From: Commensalibacter melissae
GTDB lineage: Bacteria; Pseudomonadota; Alphaproteobacteria; Acetobacterales; Acetobacteraceae
Assembly (NCBI RefSeq): GCF_003691365.1
Contig: NZ_CP033087.1
Span: 1,378,501-1,442,500, forward strand
DNA length: 64,000 nt
Reading direction: 5' to 3'
Numbering within the stretch: position 1 is the first letter of the stretch; every line of letters starts with the position of its first letter. Below the pieces are notes generated by a model. That model was not told the origin of the DNA, searched no databases, and was given only the letters and a program-made list of their open reading frames with translations. Made by a program: the position numbers and the translations under genes. This document shows, one piece after another, positions 9,378 through 17,940 of the stretch.

Positions 9378-9845
9378 TCACGACTTGTTGGGAATAATAA
9401 AACCATAAGTCGCATATCGCTTGATCCCGATTTTTCCCGTAGGAGCCCACCAAACCCTTACCAAAGACCAGTCATTACGTGATGAAACATCTATAATTGG
9501 CGCCTTGTGATCAATTCTCTGCGCTTCCCAATTGGCATGATCAACAATAATCGTGCGTGAATCCTGAAGTTTTTTTACGACAGAAACATGCCCATAAGGT
9601 AATCTGGAAGTTTTACGAAAAACCAATATTGCCCCCGGTTCTGGCCTTTTGGTTCTATAGTATTTCCCTCTTGACTGATACCACCAACTATAGGCTGCCC
9701 CCTGAAGTTCAACACCAGTGATCTTGCGGGCATAGGGTGCGCATTGCAAGGAGCCATGATAGCTTCTTCCCCCTCCACAGGCAGCCAGCAAGGGTAGAAT
9801 TCCAAAAAACATGATTAAGACGCGAACAAAAGATCCTGATTTCAT
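9378..9845 (-). CDS. CHAP-domain lipoprotein (predicted peptidoglycan amidase/endopeptidase)
   Basis: The 155-residue protein has a lipoprotein signal with lipobox LLAAC, modified Cys23. A CHAP-type papain-fold domain follows. The nucleophile would be Cys35 in LQCAPYARKITG and the histidine His86 in LPYGHVSVV. The segment RPEPGAILVFRKT before the histidine is typical of CHAP domains. Such domains usually cleave peptidoglycan peptide bonds. The protein is probably anchored to a membrane facing the periplasm. It begins six bases after the recX stop and is likely cotranscribed with it. The substrate cannot be told from sequence. Confidence 0.8.
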   Translation of the reverse strand: MKSGSFVRVLIMFFGILPLLAACGGGRSYHGSLQCAPYARKITGVELQGAAYSWWYQSRGKYYRTKRPEPGAILVFRKTSRLPYGHVSVVKKLQDSRTIIVDHANWEAQRIDHKAPIIDVSSRNDWSLVRVWWAPTGKIGIKRYATYGFIIPNKS

Positions 9846-9851
9846 TTTCCC

Positions 9852-10436
9852 CTATAAAGAACGTATTTTATTGATACATTCTTCTGCCTCTGCATGGGTC
9901 ATCGATAAAACTTCTTTTGAGATTGTAAACGAAAATCCACGCCTTGCAAGGATCATTTGTTCACGATCCTTCAGTTCAGCTGTTTTTTTTAACAAACGCT
10001 GACGAAATGGTCCAATCTTCCTTTTCCGTGCATAGGCCAAAGCGGACAGCAGCTCAAGATGATCATCATGATATTCTTGCAAGGAGGACTGAATTAAGGA
10101 GGGATTGATTCCCTTTTGTATAAAACGTCCCTGAATTTGTTTTTTGGAACATCCCGCACGGATCAAGGATGGCATTTTGGAAAAAATAAATCTGTCATCA
10201 TTAATACCGCCATTTTGCTTCAATTCATTGACAATCTGATCAATCTTATCGTATGCGTTCTTGAGAATTTCATCGTAATCTTGATCGTCCTCCTTTTGAA
10301 TTTGTTTAATCCAACGATTGACTTTCTGCCTTAAAAGTTTAACCAATCCTGCCTCGGTATTATTATAACGGGCAAGATAATTCAGTGCATACTCTTTTAA
10401 GTCAGGAAGCTGTATCCTGTTTGACATGATTTGCAT
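9852..10436 (-). CDS. recX: RecX-family regulator of RecA
   Basis: RecX binds RecA filaments and modulates recombination and the SOS response. The 194-residue protein shows the three-helix-repeat pattern of the family. Recognisable pieces are LKEYALNYLARYNNTEAGLV near the N-terminus, GGINDDRFIFSKM in the middle and GPFRQR followed by QMILARRGFSF at the end. Conservation is moderate, as usual for RecX. AAAGGGA precedes the ATG at 10436; other in-frame starts at 10439 (GTG) and 10424 are possible. recA is not in the window. It diverges from argD and is followed by the CHAP lipoprotein. Confidence 0.82.
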   Translation of the reverse strand: MQIMSNRIQLPDLKEYALNYLARYNNTEAGLVKLLRQKVNRWIKQIQKEDDQDYDEILKNAYDKIDQIVNELKQNGGINDDRFIFSKMPSLIRAGCSKKQIQGRFIQKGINPSLIQSSLQEYHDDHLELLSALAYARKRKIGPFRQRLLKKTAELKDREQMILARRGFSFTISKEVLSMTHAEAEECINKIRSL

Positions 10437-10554
10437 CACTTCCCTTTAAACATTATCCAATCAATTACCCTTGATTATATTAGGAATAAATTGACTTTTT
10501 TTTCTCAATCATTAATTATGTCTGTTTCCTTCAATAAAATCGACAAGAGAGATT

Positions 10555-11745
10555 ATGATTTCCGCTTTGATGCCCACCTATAATCGTGCAGACCTTGCCT
10601 TTGACCATGGAAACGGCGTGTGGCTTTTTACGGTTGATGGGCGACGATTTCTGGACTTCGGGGCTGGAATTGCAACATCATCTCTAGGTCATAATCATCC
10701 CCTTTTGTGTAAAGCTATTTCGGAACAGGCAAAAAAAGTCATTCATGTTTCCAATTTATACCAAATTCCTCAGGCAATAAAATTAGCCGAAAGATTAATA
10801 GCAATAAGTTTTGCCGACAGTGTGTTTTTTTGCAACTCTGGGGCAGAGGCAAACGAAGGAGTCATAAAGGCTATTCGTCGCGCCCAATATAAAAACAACC
10901 ATCCAGAAAGAACAGATATCATCTGTTTTAATCACGCTTTTCATGGAAGAACTATTGCAACTTTGAATGCGACAGGCAATCAAAAATATCTGGAGGGTTT
11001 CGGACCTAAAATACCTGGAATCAAACATATTCCAATACATGATATTGACCTGGTGAAAGAAGCCATTGACCAGAATACGGCAGGATTTCTGATCGAACCC
11101 ATACAAGGCGAAAGTGGAATCACTGTTATTTCTCCTGATTTTCTAAAGGCATTGCGACAAATCTGTGATGAGAATGATCTTTTCCTAGGATTTGACGAAG
11201 TTCAGTGCGGAGTTGGCAGAACAGGTAAATTTTTTGCCTATCAATGGACAGATATTGAACCTGATATTCTTTCATTGGCAAAGGGTATCGCCGGGGGCGT
11301 ACCCATGGGCGCTTTTCTTGCCAAGGAAAAAATCGCCAAACACATGACCTTTGGAACGCATGGATCAACTTTTGGGGGAAATCCTCTTGCATGTGCGGCT
11401 GGAAATGCAGTTATGGATATCATATTGAAACCTGGATTCCTGAAAAATATACGGGAAACAGGACTGTATCTAAAGGAACAACTGCAACAATTAACCGACA
11501 TTTATCCAGATGTTTACGCTGAAGTTCGCGGAAAGGGTCTTTTATTGGGATTAAAGGGAGCCATTCCTGCAAACGAGATACAAAATGCGGCCCTAGAGCA
11601 AAATCTACTGACCGTATTGGCAGGAAATAATGTCATTCGCATAATTCCTCCCCTAATTATAACCAAGGAGGAATGCCTGGATGGTATTCACCGGTTAAGA
11701 AATGCTGCCGAGCAATTACGTAAAAACCTGAAATCTGTTCAATGA
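10555..11745 (+). CDS. argD: Acetylornithine aminotransferase
   Basis: ArgD is a PLP enzyme that makes N-acetylornithine from the semialdehyde in arginine synthesis; many also act in lysine synthesis. The 396-residue class III aminotransferase has Asp214 in FDEVQCGVGRTG and the PLP lysine Lys243 in SLAKGIAGGVPMGA. It also has NSGAEANEG near residue 95 and THGSTFGGNPLACAA. A GAGAG stretch precedes the start. A TTGACT element (10491-10496) in the divergent gap to recX may be its -35. argF follows after nine bases, giving an arginine operon. 4-aminobutyrate or succinylornithine aminotransferase is less likely given the argF linkage. Confidence 0.93.
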   Translation: MISALMPTYNRADLAFDHGNGVWLFTVDGRRFLDFGAGIATSSLGHNHPLLCKAISEQAKKVIHVSNLYQIPQAIKLAERLIAISFADSVFFCNSGAEANEGVIKAIRRAQYKNNHPERTDIICFNHAFHGRTIATLNATGNQKYLEGFGPKIPGIKHIPIHDIDLVKEAIDQNTAGFLIEPIQGESGITVISPDFLKALRQICDENDLFLGFDEVQCGVGRTGKFFAYQWTDIEPDILSLAKGIAGGVPMGAFLAKEKIAKHMTFGTHGSTFGGNPLACAAGNAVMDIILKPGFLKNIRETGLYLKEQLQQLTDIYPDVYAEVRGKGLLLGLKGAIPANEIQNAALEQNLLTVLAGNNVIRIIPPLIITKEECLDGIHRLRNAAEQLRKNLKSVQ

Positions 11746-11754
11746 GTAATTTCT

Positions 11755-12738
11755 ATGAATAACCCAATTATTTCTCAATCAAAAAAAATAAAACACTTTT
11801 TAGAACTCAAAGATATTAGTAAACAAAATTTAAGAGATATAATCACCCTCGCCTCTCAAATCAAAGGAATGCAGGAAGATAGAAAATATCCCTCACATCC
11901 TGCCCAACCTCTGAAAGGACGTTCAATCGCACTTATCTTTTCGAAACCTTCAACCCGTACGCGCGTATCTTTTGAGGTGGGAATTCATCAACTGGGCGGT
12001 AATCCGATTGTTTTATCAACCAGTACAATGCAGATTGACCGGGGCGAAACCATTGCCGACACTGCCCGTGTTCTTTCAAGATTTGTGGATGGCATAGTTC
12101 TTCGAACAGGCTGTACCGAACATTTGACCGAATTGGCACAATTAAGTTCTGTCCCCGTTATTAACGGATTGACTCCCGCCTCGCATCCTGGACAAGTCAT
12201 GGCTGATGTCATGACCTTTGAAGAACATAAAGGTCCTATCAAGGGACGTGTAATTGCCTGGGTTGGCGATGGTAACAATGTTGCAAATTCTTTCATTGAA
12301 GCTGCCGCACAATTTGATTTTACTCTTAAATTAGCCACCCCACCCGATTTATTGCCCTCAAAAACCATACTGTCATGGGCCAAAGAAATGGGGGCAGACA
12401 TTCAGCTGACCACAGATCCGAAAAAGGCAGTTAAAGATGCGGATTGTATTGTTACCGATACCTGGGTTAGCATGTCTGATAATGATTCTGAAAAACAACA
12501 ACGCTTGAAATTATTGCATCCTTATCAAGTTAATCTCGATTTAATGAAACTAGCCGCACATGATGCCATTTTCATGCATTGCTTGCCTGCCCATATCGGT
12601 GAAGAGGTAACCGCTGAGGTTTTTGAAAGTAAACAATCAGTTGTTTTCGATGAAGCTGAAAATCGTCTTCATGCACATAAAGCCATTCTGATTTGGGCTT
12701 TGATGGGTGATAATTGGCGTGATTACGGCTCCCGTTAA
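11755..12738 (+). CDS. argF: Ornithine carbamoyltransferase
   Basis: ArgF joins carbamoyl phosphate and ornithine to form citrulline. The 327-residue protein has the carbamoyl-phosphate motif STRT at residues 66-69 in SKPSTRTRVSFE, a downstream ASHPGQ and the ornithine-binding HCLP at 275-278. The HCLPAHIGEEV block has Ile where many homologues have Arg. It starts nine bases after argD and is probably cotranscribed. An AT-rich hairpin with a T tract follows, just before hslO. Confidence 0.95.
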   Translation: MNNPIISQSKKIKHFLELKDISKQNLRDIITLASQIKGMQEDRKYPSHPAQPLKGRSIALIFSKPSTRTRVSFEVGIHQLGGNPIVLSTSTMQIDRGETIADTARVLSRFVDGIVLRTGCTEHLTELAQLSSVPVINGLTPASHPGQVMADVMTFEEHKGPIKGRVIAWVGDGNNVANSFIEAAAQFDFTLKLATPPDLLPSKTILSWAKEMGADIQLTTDPKKAVKDADCIVTDTWVSMSDNDSEKQQRLKLLHPYQVNLDLMKLAAHDAIFMHCLPAHIGEEVTAEVFESKQSVVFDEAENRLHAHKAILIWALMGDNWRDYGSR

Positions 12739-12763
12739 TTCCATTCTTGAAATAGACAATATT

Positions 12764-12818
12764 TAGCCTATCTTTTCAAAAAAGATTTCTCGGCTATTCG
12801 CTTTTTTCTTGAGAAGAT
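12764..12818 (+). promoter_or_regulatory. Hairpin and possible Shine-Dalgarno-masking switch between argF and hslO
   Basis: TAGCC (12764-12768) pairs with GGCTA (12792-12796), and inside it ATCTTTT pairs with AAAAGAT (12770-12786). A T6 tract follows at 12802-12807. This could be a weak terminator for argDF. The left arm ATCTTTTC (12770-12777) can instead pair fully, with one G-U, with the hslO Shine-Dalgarno region GAGAAGAT (12811-12818). The two pairings exclude each other. Confidence 0.4.
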
Positions 12819-12822
12819 AACC

Positions 12823-13743
12823 ATGAAAAACCTTCATCATTCCAATAATGATCGACCCAATGTTCCAGATATTACCTACGGCAAGGGAATTACGCCTTTT
12901 TTCTTCCCTTCGGCAAGAGGAAGGCTCATTCGTTTGGGACCTGTGGCTCATTCCATTCTTGAACGCCACAACTACCCAGACTGTATCACCAAACTGGGAG
13001 GTGAAGCTTTGTCATTAGTTGCTGGCCTGGCTTCATCATTAAAATTTGAGGGATCCTTTTCTTTGCAAATCAAGGGAGAGGGAGTCGTGTCAATGTTGGT
13101 TGCTGATTGTACCCATAAAGGCGAGCTACGCTTCTATATTCGTTATGACAAAGACAAAATAAATGATTTTACTGAAAATGCATCAGCAAAAACACTTTTG
13201 AAAAAAGGATTATTCGTTCTGACCGTAGACCAACAAGACAAAAAAGACAATTATCAGGGGATGGTTGAACTGACAGGAGAAACACTTGCAGAAATGGCGA
13301 GTCACTATTTTAAAAATAGTGAGCAGTTTCCCTATTCAATTCAATTATATTGCGAATGCTATCAAAATAAATGGCAAGCTGGCGGCCTAATTCTTGAAAA
13401 AATTGCCCATGAAAATTCAATCGTTTTGAAACCAACCACTGAAAATGATGAAAAAGAATGGGAAACAATATGTATTTTAGCCAACACTTTAAAAGCTTCA
13501 GAGTTATTTGATAAAAATCTGGCTTCAGAAAAATTACTTTATCGTCTTTTCAACAGTTTGGAATTTTCTGTTGGCAAGCCGAAAAGTGTCGCTTATGGTT
13601 GTCGTTGTTCCCGATCAAGGTTACAAGAGGTCTTGAACAATTTTTCCAAAGATGAACTTGATGGCATGGCAGAAAATGGAAAAATTATCATGACATGCGA
13701 ATTTTGCTGTTACGATTTTATTTTTTCTCGTAAAGAAATCTAA
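12823..13743 (+). CDS. hslO: Redox-regulated chaperone Hsp33
   Basis: Hsp33 is a cytoplasmic holdase switched on when oxidants release its zinc and form disulfides. The 306-residue protein has the N-terminal Hsp33 fold, including GEALSLVAGLASSLKFEGSF and ELRFYIRYD. The C-terminal zinc centre has Cys260 and Cys262 (CRC) and Cys292 and Cys295 (CEFC). The argD-argF-hslO order is seen in other alphaproteobacteria. The start at 12823 follows GAGAAG. The leader can fold to hide this ribosome site (see the regulatory entry). Confidence 0.95.
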   Translation: MKNLHHSNNDRPNVPDITYGKGITPFFFPSARGRLIRLGPVAHSILERHNYPDCITKLGGEALSLVAGLASSLKFEGSFSLQIKGEGVVSMLVADCTHKGELRFYIRYDKDKINDFTENASAKTLLKKGLFVLTVDQQDKKDNYQGMVELTGETLAEMASHYFKNSEQFPYSIQLYCECYQNKWQAGGLILEKIAHENSIVLKPTTENDEKEWETICILANTLKASELFDKNLASEKLLYRLFNSLEFSVGKPKSVAYGCRCSRSRLQEVLNNFSKDELDGMAENGKIIMTCEFCCYDFIFSRKEI

Positions 13744-14179
13744 TAAAAATAATATCGATTAATAAGCAAATTCAAAATAATGTTAAAATTTTCTATTTGT
13801 TGAATATAAACAAATGTGAATTCTATAGAATTTTTACTAATTATAATATTCACTTTTTAATTTTTAAATGACCAAAAAACAGATAAAAAACTGTTTTAAT
13901 AAATAACACCTAATAAAATTATGATTTCTTCGTATTGTTTCAAACAAATAAGCTTTTAACTCTCTATTATCATAATCATTGTCATATTTTATTCTAAACA
14001 AATTATATCATTCATAAAATTGGAATAGTAATATGATATAATTTTTTCAAAAGATTTGTTATCATGACTAAATTTTGGAATAGGATTATATCATGATAAA
14101 CAGGTTAAATATATACGTATAATTAACCTGTTTTAACGTAACCAGCAATTAATGAATTTATAAATATCAAGGGGTTGTC
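13744..14179. other. AT-rich intergenic region ahead of an unknown lipoprotein
   Basis: No convincing gene is visible in these 436 bases. The left part is plain A/T-rich sequence. The right part holds two copies of TTGGAATAG (14020-14028 and 14075-14083), an ATCATGA/TCATGAT inverted repeat (14061-14067 and 14091-14097) and the long palindrome annotated separately. Confidence 0.6.
14098..14133. repeat. 36-bp near-perfect palindrome upstream of the lipoprotein gene
   Basis: Arms AAACAGGTTAA (14098-14108) and TTAACCTGTTT (14123-14133) match over 11 bp. The 14-base centre, which includes TATACGTATA, is itself nearly palindromic. It ends 46 bases before the ATG at 14180. It could be an operator or a leader hairpin. 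A terminator is less likely because the plus-strand T tract is only four bases. Confidence 0.6.
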
Positions 14180-15052
14180 ATGTCATTCGAATTACGCAAA
14201 TCGTTATCATATCGATTTAAATTTTATTTATCTGCATTTTTATGGATTAGTCCGGTCGTGATATTATCAGCTTGTGCACATAAAGATACCACTCAATATG
14301 CACCACTAACATATGATTATCTAACCCCTATATTCCTGAATGTTGGACAAATAAGCATACAGGATCATTCTAACGCAAATCAATATCCAAGGAATATTTC
14401 CAATTTAAGCCCGACCCCTCCCGCCATGGCTTTGAATAACATGGTTAATAATCGTCTTAAAGCAAGAGGCACATCCGGAAAGGCTATATTTACAATCAGC
14501 CGAGCTTCTTTGCAAGAAAACAATGATGATGCCGTTTACGGGCAAATTGATATTCGTCTTGATATTTATAACAACAATAATAGAAAAGTTGGCTCAATTC
14601 AGGTCAGTACAAATCATACATACCAGACTGATCATAATAAGGGAGACTTAGATAGCCGAGCAAATTTATATGATATTACCCAAAAAATGATGCAAGATGT
14701 CAATGTGGAACTAGAATATCAAATTCGCAATCATTTGGAGCCCTGGATTGTTGATGCCACAGGCACACCAATTTCAGACTCAATTAAAACACAGGATTTG
14801 AATGATAAGGCATCTTCAACCGCTGTAAAACATGATATGTCCCCTCCCGATCACAGGACTATAGCACCTGCCACCAACAAACCTTCTGCTTCAAACGCAG
14901 ATTTAAATGCTGTTTTCCCTGATGGCATTCCCAACAATGAATCTGCCGCACCCCCAGTCCATGATACACAACCTGTTTCTTCAACTAAAGGTAAATATCC
15001 TGTTGGGGTATTGGGAACACTGCCTCAATCAGCCATTTCCAAAAAATACTAG
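14180..15052 (+). CDS. Unrecognised lipoprotein with disordered C-terminal third
   Basis: I do not recognise this family. The 290-residue protein has a long signal region ending in the lipobox ILSAC, modified Cys32. The middle (about residues 40-190) alternates hydrophobic and polar residues and contains YGQIDIRLDIYNNNNRKVG, suggesting beta structure. The last 90 residues are rich in Ser, Pro, Asp and Asn and look disordered. An AAGGGG sequence precedes the ATG at a good distance. It stands alone, with a 436-base AT-rich region upstream and the convergent lutC downstream after three bases. It is probably an envelope lipoprotein restricted to related bacteria; no function is proposed. Confidence 0.7.
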   Translation: MSFELRKSLSYRFKFYLSAFLWISPVVILSACAHKDTTQYAPLTYDYLTPIFLNVGQISIQDHSNANQYPRNISNLSPTPPAMALNNMVNNRLKARGTSGKAIFTISRASLQENNDDAVYGQIDIRLDIYNNNNRKVGSIQVSTNHTYQTDHNKGDLDSRANLYDITQKMMQDVNVELEYQIRNHLEPWIVDATGTPISDSIKTQDLNDKASSTAVKHDMSPPDHRTIAPATNKPSASNADLNAVFPDGIPNNESAAPPVHDTQPVSSTKGKYPVGVLGTLPQSAISKKY

Positions 15053-15055
15053 ATT

Positions 15056-15634
15056 CTAAAGCAATAACAAGGAAAATGAACGTACACCCTGGGCGCCATG
15101 GATCAATACCCCTTCAATATCTGCGGTGGCCGAGGGACCTGTATGTAGTGCTGCATAATGATTTCGCCTCCATTCCGGACGTGCATACGCATCATGCAGG
15201 TTTTCCACGATTTCAGAGCTGTTCAATAAAACGACCAGATGTTGCGGCAAATAACCCAAAGTATTTACAACCAGATCTTTTTCGGTAAGACAAACAGATC
15301 CTGTTTCAGCCACACCAAAACTTGCCCTGACAACTGCATAGTCAATATCATGCAAACTATTCGGAGGCGTTTGATCCGTTATATTATAATCACCCTTTAT
15401 TTCCTTAACAACAGAACAGATATTCTTTGCGTTTGAAAGTTTTTCATAAATCGAATCAAAAGGATTATCGGCATGATTTTCCAGTAATTCACCCCCCATC
15501 TGCTCAAAAACTTTCTTAAATTTTTTTATCAAATCAAGATCATTCTGGTGAAACAAGGGAACAGAAGGAGGCTTAACATATTCATCAACACAGGCCTTGC
15601 GGATTTTGCCCAAAATGATATCACGACTATTCAT
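15056..15634 (-). CDS. lutC: Lactate utilisation protein LutC (LUD domain)
   Basis: LutC is one of three proteins needed for the LutABC iron-sulfur L-lactate dehydrogenase, which oxidises lactate to pyruvate. The 192-residue LUD-domain protein contains ASFGVAETGSVCL, VNTLGYLPQHLVVLL and TGPSATADIEGVLIHGAQGV, the usual conserved blocks. The ATG at 15634 lies inside the last codons of lutB (overlap of eight bases) and follows AAGGA, indicating translational coupling. The gene converges with the unknown lipoprotein, three bases away. Confidence 0.92.
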   Translation of the reverse strand: MNSRDIILGKIRKACVDEYVKPPSVPLFHQNDLDLIKKFKKVFEQMGGELLENHADNPFDSIYEKLSNAKNICSVVKEIKGDYNITDQTPPNSLHDIDYAVVRASFGVAETGSVCLTEKDLVVNTLGYLPQHLVVLLNSSEIVENLHDAYARPEWRRNHYAALHTGPSATADIEGVLIHGAQGVRSFSLLLL

Positions 15635-17102
15635 TAACACTTTCCTTTTTCAGATAATTCTTTTCATACCAGCCATGAAAGGTCTCCTTGGGTGCAGGTG
15701 GCAAGTCTCTCTGCTTTCCCCATTTATTGAGGTTATTGTAAACAATAAAATGTGGGAGATATTTCAATGCCCGATCGGCATTTTTTATCGCGGCCCTGTA
15801 CAGGGCTGGATTGCCCAAAATTTTCCCGGCGGCCTGCATCAATATTCTTTTTGCAAGGGACAATTCACCCTTTTCTGCCAATGTCTCTCGCCACTCAAAA
15901 ATTTGTTCATGAATATTGATTTTAACAGGACAGACATTGGAACAACTGCCATTCAAGGTTGAGGCAAAGGGAAGATTGCGAAATTTATGGGCATTGTATC
16001 CCGGACTAAGTATCAAACCAATTGGCCCTGCATAGGTACTTCCATAACTTAATCCACCACTACGACGAAACACGGGACATGTGTTCATACAGGCACCGCA
16101 GCGTATACATTTCAAGCCTGCCTTGAATTTCTTGTCAGCCAAACGGATGGAACGCGTATTATCGACCAGTATGACATGCATTTCCCCCCCATGATGTCTG
16201 GGCCCCCGGAAATAAGATGTATATTGTGTTATTGGGGAACCTAGCGCACTACGTGACAATAAACGAATGAATACTGCCAGATGTTCAAGTCCTGGAACTA
16301 TTTTTTCAATTCCGACCGTTACAATATGCAACCCGGGTGTATTGGCAGAAAGATCGGCATTCCCTTCATTCGTGCAAACAACCACCGCACCCGTTTCAGC
16401 AACCAAAAAATTTCCTCCTGTCATGCCAGCTTCGGCTTTCAGGATCAAGGGACGATTTGTTTCGCGCTGGGTTTCGGCAAGATAATGTATATCATTATTG
16501 CCCGCCTGTGCCCCGAGAGTTTTGGTAAAAACCCTGGAAACATCCGTACGGGATTTGTGAACAGCCGGAACAACAACATGACTTGGATCCTCATTGTCCA
16601 ATTGCTGGATCCGTTCACCCAGATCCGTTTCAATTACGTTGATCCCCTCCTTTTCCACAGCCTTTCGCAAACCACATTCTTCCCCAAGCATGGATTTGCT
16701 TTTCACTAAAATTTTGGTCTGGCGTTTTTTCATCAACTCGATGGCAATCGAATTACACTCTTCAGCATTTTGCGCCCAATGAACATGAATACCATTATCT
16801 TTGGCATTTTTTTCAAACATTTCGAGATAATGAGCAAGATGATCAAGCGTGTGCTCCTTGATATCCGAAGCCAACTGTCTAAGTTCCTCCCATTCTGGGA
16901 TAAGATGCATTTGCGCATCACGCTTTTTACGTAAATCCCATAAACGGTTATCATGCATTTTCTCGTGGGCCTGCGCAGCGATAAAGCGATTGGCGGCTTC
17001 AAGCTGATCTATGGGTTTATTACCTTTGACAACCGCGCCCCTTGCGCCAACTTCATGTTGAAGCGCCGCATCATTCACGTCTGAATTAATATTGACATTC
17101 AT
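15627..17102 (-). CDS. lutB: Lactate utilisation iron-sulfur protein LutB
   Basis: LutB carries the iron-sulfur clusters of the LutABC lactate-oxidising complex. The 491-residue protein has an N-terminal LUD domain, including SKSMLGEECGLR and AEAGMTGGNFLVAETG. A ferredoxin-like part follows, with CIRCGACMNTCPV and a second partial cluster motif CSNVCPV. The start at 17102 follows GGAG by seven bases and overlaps the lutA stop in ATGA. A longer frame to 17192 has no support. The C-terminal QRDLPPAPKETFHGWYEKN is typical of LutB. Confidence 0.94.
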   Translation of the reverse strand: MNVNINSDVNDAALQHEVGARGAVVKGNKPIDQLEAANRFIAAQAHEKMHDNRLWDLRKKRDAQMHLIPEWEELRQLASDIKEHTLDHLAHYLEMFEKNAKDNGIHVHWAQNAEECNSIAIELMKKRQTKILVKSKSMLGEECGLRKAVEKEGINVIETDLGERIQQLDNEDPSHVVVPAVHKSRTDVSRVFTKTLGAQAGNNDIHYLAETQRETNRPLILKAEAGMTGGNFLVAETGAVVVCTNEGNADLSANTPGLHIVTVGIEKIVPGLEHLAVFIRLLSRSALGSPITQYTSYFRGPRHHGGEMHVILVDNTRSIRLADKKFKAGLKCIRCGACMNTCPVFRRSGGLSYGSTYAGPIGLILSPGYNAHKFRNLPFASTLNGSCSNVCPVKINIHEQIFEWRETLAEKGELSLAKRILMQAAGKILGNPALYRAAIKNADRALKYLPHFIVYNNLNKWGKQRDLPPAPKETFHGWYEKNYLKKESVNE

Positions 17103-17842
17103 TGTAGATCTCCATTCAGAACGCGTGCAATATGGGCATATTTCACGGGAATTTTCATCCGTTGCGCGCATCCCTGCTGATGCATGAGACAAGAGCTGTC
17201 TGCGGAAATTACGTATTCTGCACCGCTATTATATTGGTCCATAACCTTATCCTGACCCATTTTTGCTGAAACACCCTCCTCAAAAACTGAAAAAGTCCCC
17301 CCAAAACCACAACACTCATCAGGACGTGTCAATTCAACAAATTCAATTCCTCTTACCTTTTCAAGCAAATCTCTGGGTTTTGAGAAATATGGTTCCCTTA
17401 ATTCTGACATGCTCGCATGTCTTAGTCCTCTCAATGCATTGCAATTATTATGAATGGCAACCTTGTAGGGAAAAAACGCCCAGGGAAAAGAATCAATCTT
17501 GAGAATATCATGCAGAAACTCAACCAGATCATAAGTATGCGTTCTGACATGTTTTACCTCATCAGTCTGTTCGATGGCATCAAAATTGGAACGAACCTGA
17601 TGCGTACAGCTTCCCGATGGCATGACAATATAATCAAATTGCGAGAAATTCCTCACAAACAGGGTTTCAGTCGCGGCAGCCTCTTTATGACACCCCGTAT
17701 TAGTCATAGGTTGACCACAACAGGTTTGATCAAAAGGATATGTAATATCCAGATCAAAACGTTCCAATAACTTTAAAGTTGAAATACCAACTTCAGGTTC
17801 CAATGCATCCATATAACATGGAATGAATAACCCTACCTTCAT
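17099..17842 (-). CDS. lutA: Lactate utilisation protein LutA (CCG-domain subunit)
   Basis: LutA resembles the cysteine-rich subunits of heterodisulfide reductase and glycolate oxidase GlcF. The 247-residue protein has two CCG motifs, CCGQPMTNTGC near residue 41 and CCGFGGTFSV near residue 190. It also has GSCTHQ and SSCLMHQQG, where further cluster ligands lie. It is the first gene of lutABC, overlapping lutB by four bases. No GntR- or LysR-type regulator and no lactate permease is adjacent, unlike many lut operons. The nearest upstream gene, 98 bases away on the same strand, is the DsbD-type reductase. Confidence 0.93.
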   Translation of the reverse strand: MKVGLFIPCYMDALEPEVGISTLKLLERFDLDITYPFDQTCCGQPMTNTGCHKEAAATETLFVRNFSQFDYIVMPSGSCTHQVRSNFDAIEQTDEVKHVRTHTYDLVEFLHDILKIDSFPWAFFPYKVAIHNNCNALRGLRHASMSELREPYFSKPRDLLEKVRGIEFVELTRPDECCGFGGTFSVFEEGVSAKMGQDKVMDQYNSGAEYVISADSSCLMHQQGCAQRMKIPVKYAHIARVLNGDLQ

Positions 17843-17940
17843 TTGTGCAAACCTTGATATCCATTTATAATTATTATATTTTCAATGGCAATTTATCACT
17901 TTATGAGTTGTTTCACTACTTGTAATTATTATTTCGATTT

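Noticed and set aside
13744-14179. CRISPR or tandem repeat array in the AT-rich gap
   Set aside because: Only two nine-base direct copies and inverted repeats are present; there is no regular repeat-spacer pattern and no cas gene.
16281-16709. 142-codon plus-strand frame inside lutB
   Set aside because: Antisense shadow; the lutB frame has clear domains and cluster motifs.
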